Assembly (NCBI GenBank): GCA_963995505.1
Contig: OZ023181.1
Location: 8,221,487 to 8,285,486, forward strand
Direction: 5' to 3'
DNA from: Hypericum androsaemum
Lineage: Eukaryota > Streptophyta > Magnoliopsida > Malpighiales > Hypericaceae
DNA: 64,000 bases
The position numbers and the translations under genes were made by a program. Below the pieces are notes generated by a model that was not told where the DNA came from, searched no databases, and saw nothing but the letters and a program-made list of their open reading frames with translations. This document shows positions 22,445 through 31,838 of this stretch, piece by piece (position 1 is the stretch's first letter; every line of letters begins with the position of its first letter).

Positions 22445-23956
22445 CTTCATGTTATCTTTCATTATCTTACCTTGAATGTTAAGGTTATCTTAGTCTTCGC
22501 TACTCGAAAATCATGATCTCTTTGAATATGTTGATGGTAGCCTTCCACAACCTGCCTAAATCATCACAACCGACGGTGTTGATACTCTAAACTCAGAGTT
22601 CAAAAGTTGGTTCAGGCACGACCAGCGTGCTGTTTCTTTCCTCACCTTCTCTGTCATCGATGCCATTCTCCCTCAGATTGTTGGCTGGAAGGATAGGATG
22701 AGGTCTGGGACCATCTTTCTTGGATCTATAGCATTGGATGTCCTGCCCAAATCCAGCGTCTGAAACAAATTTTCTATGATCTCTCGAAGGGGTCCGACAC
22801 CATTGACACATATCTTCAACGTGCAAAAGGAATTGTGGACTAACTTGCCATTTTTTGTGAGCTAATCTCTGCCACAAACCTTGTTGAAGTAGTTGTTCAT
22901 GGACTCGACGATGCCTACATACCATTTGTTAGGTCAGTCGAGGCCCGAATGGATCTTCTATCCACTGAGGACCTTCACCTTTGCTTCTCAATGAAGAACA
23001 AAACATTATGAAGTCTGCTCTAGCCGTAGTACTTGTTCCCTCTATTAACTACGACACATACATTCTCTCAAGGCTGTGGCAGACATGACAGTTGAGGTCG
23101 TGGTGGCCGCTGGCCTTTCTCGTCATCTGGTGGGCACTCGGGTCACTCTGGACTCTCCTTTTCGAATGGGGTAACATGTATATTGGGGCAGGCCCAGGCT
23201 CATGTCGTTCCCCTTCAACAAATGGGCCACAACAATCTTGGAGCTCGGAAGAATATGATATACATTGTCACAACTGTAATAGATATGGCCACATATTTCT
23301 TAATTATTTTTTAGCACGTCGTTTTGGATTGAACGAGTCTAGGGGCCTCAGGTTCATCATATCACCTCACCACAAGGGTCTTTTTGGAAACTATATTCTG
23401 GAATAACACACCATGTCACGTCGGATCTAAGTAATCTTCTTATCCATTCTGAATATACCGGTCCCGAGGGAGTGCAATTTGGTAATGGCCAAAAACTCCC
23501 TATTTCTCATGTTGGTACCATGAATTTTCCTTTGTCAAGTCATATATTTCATTAAATAATGCGCTTTGTGTCCCTCGTTGTTGCACTAATCTCATTTATC
23601 TTATTACCCTAACCCGTGACTATAATATCATTGTTGAATTTTGTGGTCATCAATTTTTTGTTGAGAATCAGGTGATGAAGGAGATTTTACATCAAGGCGG
23701 GAATGACGTTGGTCTCTATCCACTCCATGGATCCTTTGCCGACTCCTCTCCACGAGTCAACTTTTTCTCCGCTCCTTCTATTAGTGTTAAGCACCACCGT
23801 TTAGGTCACACCCATTTTAAGGCTGTTAAAACTACACTACATTCACATTCTCTTTTCTTTTCTAATAAATGGCTTAATAATCTATGTCATGGATGCAATA
23901 TGAGGAAAATCCATAAATTATTCTTCCCATTGTCATCTTATGATCTTTATCTGTAA
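22445..23956 (+). pseudogene. Copia gag and protease/GAG-pre-integrase fragments
   Basis: Gag near 22515-23010 reads ENHDLFEYVDGSLPQP, IITTDGVDTLNSEFKSWFRH, SVIDAILPQIVGW, then (frame shift) GSDTIDTYLQRAKGIVD, LVEVVVHGLDDAYIPFVRSV. A zinc knuckle at 23269-23310 (CHNCNRYGHIFLNY) has lost its last Cys. Protease-like traces follow, then a GAG-pre-integrase piece at 23790-23935 (HHRLGHTHFKAVK, CHGCNMRKIHKLFFP). Frameshifts and stops show decay. Integrase and reverse transcriptase are absent. It may be the continuation of the Copia element whose primer site lies at 12307. Confidence 0.78.
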
Positions 23957-24347
23957 TTTTGGACAGTGACACGAATTTGAGTGGGCTGCCTCGGCCAACG
24001 GGAAATGGTGGCGGCCCGCCCTCCTTGTTCTATCTCTCCTTGACACTCTCTTCTAGGTTTCTCTCTTCAGGGCGCGAAGATAACTCCTCCTCTTTTTGCC
24101 AGAGCGATTCCTTGCAACGACAAGGCGGGCTAAGTGGTAGCATGTGGACCGATGGGCGTGCTGCAGAACGCGAGTCAGCCTCTCTTCTTCAGACGCGGCG
24201 GACACTGCCTGAGCAACAATGACTGCCACCCAAGGGTTAAAAAAATACTAATACTCTTTTTCAAAATTACCAAACTACCCTTTAATGAAAATAGTCATTT
24301 ACACTAGATTTTCACCAATAAACTTTTCAAAAGCTCTGATACCAATT
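23957..24347 (-). mobile_element. leader and primer site of a second, minus-strand Copia fragment
   Basis: AGCTCTGATACCA at 24332-24344 is the reverse complement of the Copia primer site. Reading leftwards comes an untranslated-leader-like stretch until it abuts the plus-strand Copia fragment at 23956. The two fragments have opposite orientation, so they are separate insertions. Confidence 0.6.
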
Positions 24348-24760
24348 TGCTAGGTTAGTGGAAGAGCAAACATGAATGTTTAGAACACTCATAAGAAATA
24401 ATAGTGAGTGATAAGAAAAATAGAGGACATATAACATACATAGTTCAGTCGTAAGACCTATATCTACGTGGCCGAGACAATTTTTACTTTTATATGTGGA
24501 GATACAATGATAGATGAACCATAACGAAGCTACGCCTCGAGCCTAAATCTTGTTAATATATCAAATCAAGCCAAGCAAACTAACGTCTATATTCATCCTC
24601 CTATTTATAAAAGACAAGCCCAATATTCTATAGAATATAAATAGGGTTCTAAACTAAGAATTTGAGATAAATCCTAACAGATTTAACGAAGCAATTCATT
24701 CGTGAAAGAATTTATTTAGAAATTTTGATATAAATAAAATTCTATTTTATTTCCAACCAA
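24348..24760 (-). repeat. Copia LTR, minus orientation
   Basis: Adjacent to the primer site. On the minus strand it ends CCTAGCA and contains a TATA-like CTTTTATAAATAGG near 24600-24613. The outer border is approximate; no partner LTR is seen in the window. Confidence 0.55.
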
Positions 24761-25938
24761 ATAGGTTCAGTATTCTCACCTATGCACATGCCATGGTCTC
24801 CATTTTCCATATTATTATGGCTTAAATTGACTTGCAAGTACAGACAATGGAAGAACCACAAGCTTCTTGGTTTCCCTCGCATGTGCTGCAAACAGCTTTA
24901 TTAACAGCATTGTAATTAGAGCTACATGGCTTTGCGACTATGTTAAAAGAGTGCATGATTTTCCCCATCAGAGAAATCGAAAAGACCCCAACAATGGGAT
25001 TTTATCTTTTTTTCTGAAAGAGATCAGTATAGATACGCGAATCCGGAAAATTCCAAATCATGGTCTGATTTAGTGCTTCTTGCACAGAAATTGACGTGTT
25101 CTTGCCCGCTTCACTTTCCTCTGTTTCACCTTTTCCTATTGGTGTTTAAGATCCTTTCTCATCATCAGCAGTGTAATTTCGTTATTATGAGCGAAATGTG
25201 AAAAGTCTGTCGGCTATCTGAATTGAATAATCTGCTGATATATAATGTGTCAAGATGACAACGGCTAAAATTTTGAGTTGAAATATTTTGATACGAGACT
25301 CAATATAGTTCGACTCTAAATTAGTCGATGCTGTTATAAATAGGATAAAGTGGACCAATGATGTGCATTTTGTCTGATAAGTGGACCAACAAACATTAAT
25401 AAGCACTAGTAGTCTAGAAAGTAATCTGTGCACTGCCTTGGCTTTATGTATACCAATCATTAATTGAAGCTGTCTAGAAATGAATTGTGCTCTTAGAAAG
25501 GGTTTTTCTTTTCTGCTCTCTGCCTCCATACATGGGACTGGTCTTGTTCCCTTAACCCTTCATCCATTGCTTTATTTGATATTCCTTTGTTCTCCTTTTG
25601 ACATGTCCATTTCCATATCCTTCCCTTACCAATTAAAACAAGCTAAGGGACCAAGCTACATATATTTTTCCGTTGCTTGGTCTTGTATTATGAGTTAAAG
25701 ATCGTATAGTGTTTTATTTGTAATAACGAAAGGAGAGAATTTAACAATGCAAAACCAAATATTGCTTTGTAAAACCACAGAGTGGTTACATTCCGATGAG
25801 CATTTTAACTCTATGTATTACACAAGGTAAGGAAACCGTGTGTATTAAGAAACCGGCATTTCTACTGATACTCTCATCAAACAAAGTCCATAAATGTACA
25901 TAACTAAGAGTAGGAACATGTGACAAAAAATTTCCATC
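24761..25938. other. intergenic, downstream of the peptide gene
   Basis: No recognised gene or repeat. Open frames at 25185-25529 (-) and 25480-25698 (+) have no family resemblance. Confidence 0.45.
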
Positions 25939-26254
25939 CTAGTTATGAATTGGAGGCTTCTTCCTGGCCGGAGTATAATCCATCCCCACCAGATCATCCA
26001 CACCTGAAACAACATTTGCTTCATTCGGGTTTAGATCCGTAGTGGCAACTCTCTCTACTTCATTGTTGTTAGCCACTCTCAAGGTCCTGGATGCTGCAAT
26101 CAAAACCCAAATGAGAAAATATTTCAGAACTTGGAACTAATTATGAGGAGCTAAAAATATTATTGATGAAGCTCTTACCCTTAACACTTGTAGATACAAA
26201 GAAAAGTAATAGGAGGGCAACCAAAATGACTTTATGGGATGGAGTCTTGGCCAT
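25939..26254 (-). CDS. GOLVEN/RGF/CLEL secreted signalling peptide precursor (exons 26254..26179 and 26093..25939)
   Basis: Small two-exon gene giving a 76-residue preproprotein. ATG at 26254; exon 1 encodes MAKTPSHK followed by a hydrophobic signal peptide (VILVALLLLFFVSTSV). The donor is GTAAGA at 26178 and the acceptor TTGCAG at 26094; a split Ala codon joins the exons. After a variable, acidic middle region the protein ends exactly with DYTPARKKPPIHN and a stop. That matches the C-terminal GLV/RGF/CLEL motif: Asp-Tyr (the Tyr is sulphated in known members), Pro-rich basic core, final His-Asn. Known members are secreted, processed 13-residue hormones acting through RGF-receptor kinases in root meristem upkeep, gravitropism and lateral root initiation. 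The KPPIHN end resembles GLV1-like members. Too short per exon for an ORF search. Which paralogue it is, I cannot tell. Confidence 0.9.
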
Positions 26255-26330
26255 TTTGATTGGGGTTTATGTGGCAAAGTTATGAACTGCTTAATTCTTT
26301 TCTTTTGTCCCCTCTACTCATAATGTTTCT

Positions 26331-26340
26331 CTTATATAGG
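26331..26340 (-). promoter_or_regulatory. TATA box of the peptide gene
   Basis: CCTATATAAG on the minus strand, about 80 bp upstream of the ATG at 26254, a normal plant spacing for a short 5' leader. Confidence 0.7.
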
Positions 26341-26344
26341 AAGA

Positions 26345-27526
26345 GGGTAGTACTTGCTACCGTAGAAACAGTGTCAAGGGTTTCAAATCAACCTGTGACC
26401 TAAAATTTTGTAGTAATTCGACGTGAGCAAATGTGGTCTTTTAAGTGTCGTTGTCATTGTCTCACCCCTGTCTCTGCATGAAAGTGCTAGGCAAGACAAG
26501 ACCTCCTCCTGTTGTAAGCAAGAAATAACCAATTCTCTGTTCTTTCCTCTCCAGTTGGAGGGGTCTTTGTGTCTCTGTGCATGTAACACATACAATTGGC
26601 CTGCTGTTTGCCCCAGAAGCAAGTGGAGGGAACTTCTATTTTTTATGCAAACAAATATTTAAATCAACTCATGAAGTAGTTGTTTAGACTTATTCAATAG
26701 GTCTCGAGTTCGAACTCTTGAAAATGCAGCAATGTTAAATAATTGTTGGAAATTTTTTTCCACCTTTCAAAAGTTCTAGCCGGTGCAAAACTTTGATTAG
26801 TTAATCTAGCGATATTCGAATATCATATACAGCAAAATCTCTCTAAATTGATCTTCTGTAAAGTGATACTTCTCTAAACTGATAAAAAAATCTTGGTCCC
26901 GACCCAGGACCAGTGTTAAAATTTAGTAACTCTTCTATCGTAATAACTAATATTTTTTCAGAAAATGTTATTGTTAAATCTCGTTCTCAACTTTCGCATA
27001 AACTGAAATTTTTGAAATAATACATATATTTTTACATATTTTACAAATTTAAAAAATATTTTAAGATGCTATTTTGAGCTAGACTTGCAAAATATTTTAA
27101 AATACTATTTTGAGCTAGACTTGCTTGTTTGATCATTTTTACATCATTATTCATCTTCTAAATTGTCTTTAAATAATCTTTGTGGTTGCCTTCTTATTGT
27201 AGAAAAAATATTTTAATCGATTGTAGCATTTGAATAATGCCATAAGCTGAGATTGCTTGTTTTAATATTTTTTGGTGACTTGAATATAGATAAAATATTT
27301 TATTAATATTTACGTATTTATTAACCAAAAACTTGATTTTAATAATTTTTGAGCTAAAAATATAAGCCTCATTTAGAAGAACTTTACAACACATAAAATA
27401 TTTTTTCTCTTATGTTATATTTTTTTCATAAACCAAAAGATGCTTATGCTAACCCTCCACGGTATCATAAAATATAAGCAAAGACGCTTTGTAGTAACTA
27501 AGTAGGGCATGTCCCCTAAAAAAAAA
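26345..27526. other. upstream region of the peptide gene, AT-rich
   Basis: It holds the distal promoter of the peptide gene and AT-rich sequence. A short phrase AGGTCTCGAGTTCGAACTC near 26700 looks like a tRNA-type B box of a SINE, but no A box or full element is seen. A duplicated phrase (ATTTTGAGCTAGACTTGC) lies at 27070-27124. Confidence 0.4.
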
Positions 27527-28665
27527 GAAAAGAACACATAAGTACTATATAGTTTCACGTTTTCACAATGGGATACCTTGTGGTTTCAAATTGGTAATTT
27601 AGTCCCTGTAGTTTTTGAAATTTTTTTTGAGCAAGTCCAGGGTAGCTACCCGTCCATATGGTATTTGAACGATGTCATTTTTGGTCCTACGTGGCTGACA
27701 CGTAGGTAACATGATTAATTATATATTTATTCTCTAATTAATTTATATTTTTTCAAATAATCCTTTATCTAAATATTTAGTCCCTAATTACATATTTTTT
27801 TCAGTCTCCGACAACCACAACCAACCCATCACTTCCAACCTAATAAAGATCCAAACTTTAACCCACTGCCGAGAACTTCCGTGCCCTGTGCACCGGCGAG
27901 AAGGGGAAGGGCGGAGCGGGAAGGCCCTCCACTAGAAGGGATCCAGCTTCCACCATATGATCCCTGGCTTCATGTGCCAGGGAGGCGACTTCACCGTCGG
28001 GAATGGCACCGGAGGGGAGTCCATCTACGGATCCAAGTTCGAGGATGAGAACTTTGTGAGGAAGCACAGTGGCCCCGGGATCCTCTCCATGGCCAACGCC
28101 GGTCCCGACACCAATGGCTTGCAATTCTTCATCTGCACCGTCAAGACCTTCTGGCTGGATGACAATCACGTCGTGTTCGGCCAGGTCGTCGAGGGCCTCG
28201 ATTTCGTCAAGGCCATCGAGAGGAGGAGACATGTTTAGATGGAATTATTTACTATAATTGGTCATTAATTAGGGTTTAGATGGGAAGAGAGATGTTGAGA
28301 TAGAGAAGGAGATGAAATGGGGGCTTTGATTCTGTGAAAAGATGAAATGGGGGGGGGAGAGGTTGGGATTGGGGGCGGAGAGAAATGGAGAGGTGGGGAA
28401 GAAGAGGGTCTTTTTGAGTGTTTATAAAAAACAGGATCATTCTGAAAAAAATTTACTTAGCCAAGTTACAAGTTACCAATATCTTACCCACGTGTCCGCC
28501 ACGTCGGACAAAATACGATATCATTTGAAGACCATATGGGCGGGGCAGCTACTCCAGACCTGCCCGGGAAATTTTTCGCAAACTATATGGACCGAATTAC
28601 TAATTTGAAACTACAAAGTACCCCGTTGTAAAAAGTGAAACTACAAAGTACTTATTTATTCTTTT
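27527..28665. mobile_element. Pack-MULE carrying a cyclophilin gene fragment
   Basis: Both ends are inverted repeats of roughly 190 bp. The left arm (27527-27715) and the reverse complement of the right arm (28470-28665) share AAAAGAA..ATAAGTACT, TAGTTTCAC, GGTTTCAAATT(G/A)GTAAT, CCCGTCCATATGGT/CCCGCCCATATGGT and CGTGGC(T/G)GACACGT. The interior is GC-rich and holds a captured cyclophilin piece. No transposase is present, so it is non-autonomous. Long TIRs plus a captured host fragment define a Pack-MULE. Confidence 0.87.
27871..28238 (+). pseudogene. captured cyclophilin (peptidyl-prolyl isomerase) fragment
   Basis: Reads ENFRALCTGEKGKG, then a one-base frame slip near 27930-27937, then [82 protein letters not shown]. 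These are the core motifs of cytosolic single-domain plant cyclophilins. The N-terminal third and the last 30 or so residues are missing, and the usual Arg before the MIPGF/VIPGF motif (catalytic FHR) is His. With the frame slip it cannot make an active isomerase. It lies between the TIRs of the surrounding element, so it was captured by it. GC content is much higher than its flanks. Confidence 0.92.
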
Positions 28666-28690
28666 CCCCAAAAAAACTAAGTAGGGCATG

Positions 28691-28757
28691 CCACCCGAGA
28701 ATGGATTGAGTGGGGATTAAAGAAATGTTGTCCATAGGTGGGGAGTTAAATATAGGC
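28691..28757. other. spacer between two transposon-like units
   Basis: A short stretch between the Pack-MULE flank and the next element-like leader. Confidence 0.3.
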
Positions 28758-29055
28758 CGTCAGATTTAATTTTAAAACAGTATCTACAAATCCAAGGGCC
28801 ATTAATCTATCAAGGATACTTTTGACCTTTTACCCATCCCATACCAACTAGGGTTTCCACCCCCATCCATTTAAACTTTTTTATCTCCTAAATTTGCTAT
28901 AAAAAAAATTGTGGCCACCTCTTCTTCTTGAAACAAAAGAAATCTCTCTTTTTCTTCCCATAAAAGAGAAATCTCTCTCTCTCTCTCTCTCTCAACGAGT
29001 AGTACAAGTAGAAGAAGAAGAAGCCCCAATCGGCGAAATAGTAGGAGAGAGAGGA

Positions 29056-29262
29056 GATGGCGGTGCTGGAAGTTGAAGTGGCGAGAAAGGCGGAGGACAC
29101 TTGGACAGTGAACACTAAAAGTAGCAGGAAGCAACAGCAAGGGGATGGGCTGAGGCAGTACTATCTCCAGTAAATGCACGAGCTCGAACTCTAGGTCTGC
29201 CAGAAGACATACTATCGCAACCGCCGCCTTGATGTCCAGCTCAATGGAGTTGTTGAATTTAG
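29056..29262 (+). pseudogene. N-terminal fragment resembling 26S proteasome ATPase RPT6
   Basis: From ATG 29056 the frame reads MAVLEVEV, then GDGLRQYYLQ, stop, MHELEL, stop, VCQKTYYRNRRLD. This follows the N-terminal coiled-coil of RPT6 (regulatory subunit 8), where LRxYYLQHIHELQLxxRQKTHNLNRLEAQ is typical. Two in-frame stops and loss of everything after about residue 65, including the AAA ATPase domain, make it a pseudogene fragment. It has no intron of its own and lies directly against the tandem array. The identification rests on about 35 aligned residues. Confidence 0.72.
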
Positions 29263-30085
29263 GGTTTGAGTATGTATTCATATTGGTTTGAGTCTGTGTT
29301 GATATTGGTTTGAGTCTGTATTGATATTGGTTTTAGTCTTTAGTGATATTAGTTTTACTCTGTAATGAAATTGGTTTGAGAATGTAATTATATTAGTTTG
29401 AGTATGTACTGATATTGGTTTGAGTAAGTAATGCTATTGGTTTGAGTATGTACTGATATTGGTTTAAGTATGTATTGATATTGGTTTGAATATGTATTGA
29501 TATTAATTTTAGTCTGTATTGATATTGGTTTTAGTCTGTAATGAAATTGGTTTGAGTAAGTAAAGATATTGGTTTCAGTATGTATTGATATTGGTTTCAG
29601 TATGTAATGATATTAGTTTTAGTCGGTAATGTTATTGGTTTGAGTATGTATTGATATTTATTTTAGTCTGTAATGATATTGGTTTAAGTTTGTAATGATA
29701 TTAGTTTGAGTAAGTAATGCTATTAGTTTTAGTCTGTAATGCTATTGGTTTTCGAGCGTAGTGATATTGATTTTCGAATATAGTGATATATTAGTTTTCG
29801 AATGTACTGATATTGGTTTGAGTCTGTAATGATATTAATTTGAGTAAGTAATGCTATTAGTTTTAATCTGTAATGATATTAATTTTCGAACGTAGTGATA
29901 TTAGTTTTTGAATGTGGTGATATATTAGTTTTCGAATTGGTGATATTGGTTTCCGAACATTGTGATATTGGATTTCCGAACGTAGTGATATTGATTTCCG
30001 AAGGTAGTGATATTGGTTTGCGAATGTAGTGATATTGGTTTCCGAATGCAGTGATATTGGTTTTCGAATGTAGTAATATTGATTT
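29263..30085 (+). repeat. 22-bp tandem array, about 37 copies
   Basis: Strict head-to-tail units of 22 bp such as GTATTGATATTGGTTTGAGT plus two bases. Nearly all units are exactly 22 bp, with a few of 23-24 near 29780-29980. The first two thirds end in GAGT(C/A)T-like sequence and the last third in CGAA(T/C), so the array has two subfamilies in blocks. The longest and most regular 22-bp array of the window. Confidence 0.95.
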
Positions 30086-31806
30086 TCTATTGAATTTTCA
30101 TTCTTTGGTTCTTTGAGTTTATTTTAAAAAAAATCTGGTAGCTAGTAGGGTTTTTGAAGTTGACAATAATTTAAAGAGAGAGAAAGAGTCCCTTTCTCTT
30201 TTCACTTGAGATTTATTTATTTTTTACATTTTTAGTCTTTCCATAAAAAAGTATGCTAACTAATTTTCCATCTACCTTTTGTTTTTATTAATTTTTCAAT
30301 TTTATTCTTAATTATTTTATTAATACCTAGATTGCCACAATCTTCTCTTTAGTCCCCAAATCTGGAAACTAACCTTGTCCTCGTGGAATCTCCCCCCGTG
30401 CCACCCACCAGAACATAGTGGCTAACACTGAAATCCAGGAACATGGAGAGGCCTTCTATAAGGGCGAAAACTTTTCAGCTTCTTGGTGCTGTGCTATCAA
30501 TTACTTCATCAATTTTTTGGGGGTAATTACACTTGTTTTCTGTGTGTTATTTAATACGACGGGATAACATGAACAACCCAATTTCTGTTTAGGCAATGCA
30601 ATTGACTTCGGTGGCCTTCGACAACTCTCTAGGATCTTCGGCGACAGGGTCTTTTCTTTTTTATTAACGAGAGGCAAAATGCCTCCAACCTTTATTCATA
30701 AATCAATTTGAGTAAATGTTGGGGTACAACTCGATAGACTAATCCCTTCAATTCATCAAAGTACACAAGAAACTCATGACTCACGGTACATCAGAAATAA
30801 TGAGATCGAAAGAAGTCGTCAAGGCTAGCTTGGATACTAATGGCATTAGATAGTGTGATATGGTCGGTTTTCATTTTAGTATCGTATGGTGTAAAATTCA
30901 TAAAATTAGTCTAATTTTTTTTCAATTTTTTTACTTAGGAGACTTGGTCAGCTTTTCACGTTCCCCGATTTTTCAATTGAGGAAAGCTGTCCGGGTTCTC
31001 TAAATAAAAAAAAGAAAATTTTGATTCGTTTTATGCACTTTAAACCACAAAATATTTATAAAAAATATCACAAAGCACTAAAATAAAAATCGGCCGTATC
31101 AAACTTTTAAAATAAATTCTCTCATGTATGTAAGCGTTCGTCCTCATTTATGTCTTATTAGTCTTTAATTTACTCCGTCGGTTATCTTCTTTCTTGTCCA
31201 TTTAATTGCCAAGATTGTCGTGTTTAGAGTGCTTAAGAGCAAAGGGTCCATTAAGCAGATTGCCACATGTGATTTTCACGTGATCTTTTTTACTTTCATT
31301 GGCATGTTCTGAAGTTTTTCATTAGCTTATCCGATAACGAGTGTATATCTCTCTCGCTGTCGGCATTCCTCCGTTCACTAATTAATGATTGGTTTATCTT
31401 CTTTCACAATTAGTAAATGTGGTTCTGTACTTATGTACATGTGGTTCTATCTTTATGTATAATATGGTTACTGTTTATGTCATTTTATGGTAGATGATTG
31501 GTTTCGTCATTCTCACTATACATACTTATGTAAATGTGGTTTTTTCATTTTTTTAAAATGGTTACAACATTATGACATAATGTAATTGTTGTTTTTGCCA
31601 TTTTATAATTGACTTTGGTTTCATTAGTACTTTTTTCTCATTTGCTTAGTTGTTTTAATTTTGTGCCAAGGTGGTTCCGACTTCATGGGTATGTAATTTC
31701 ATTTTCATGTATATTTGTTCCGATTATTGTGCTTGGCTAATTTCTGCTATTTATAATATCATGTATGATTTATTACATTCTGTGTATAGATTGTTCGAAC
31801 TTCGCT

Positions 31807-31838
<32 letters not shown>

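Larger units (their letters stand above)
27496..28690. repeat. 16-bp direct repeat flanking the Pack-MULE
   Basis: AACTAAGTAGGGCATG occurs exactly at 27496-27511 and at 28675-28690, just outside the TIRs. It is longer than the 9-11-bp target duplications usual for MULEs, and poly-A-rich bases lie between repeat and TIR on both sides. Confidence 0.7.
28758..30085 (+). mobile_element. possible non-autonomous element: leader, RPT6-like fragment, 22-bp array
   Basis: The leader (28758-28836) resembles 9527-9598. It is followed by a (CT)n run (28972-28993), an ATG-initiated coding fragment resembling proteasome subunit RPT6, and immediately by an 823-bp array of 22-bp units. The layout matches the elements at 2.6-3.5 and 9.5-10.7 kb. 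No second terminus was found by eye, so the right border is only the end of the array. Confidence 0.5.

Noticed and set aside
23959..24222. 87-codon plus-strand frame
   Set aside because: It lies in the leader of the minus-strand Copia fragment and has no family resemblance.
27858..28232. 124-codon minus-strand open frame over the cyclophilin piece
   Set aside because: It is the antisense shadow of the GC-rich cyclophilin fragment; its sequence matches no family.
28871..29281. 136-codon minus-strand Leu-rich frame
   Set aside because: Antisense of the (CT)n leader and the RPT6-like fragment; its Glu/Arg and Leu runs come from the simple repeats.
29263..30085. CRISPR-like regular array
   Set aside because: Units are contiguous 22-bp tandem repeats without unique spacers, in a plant genome.
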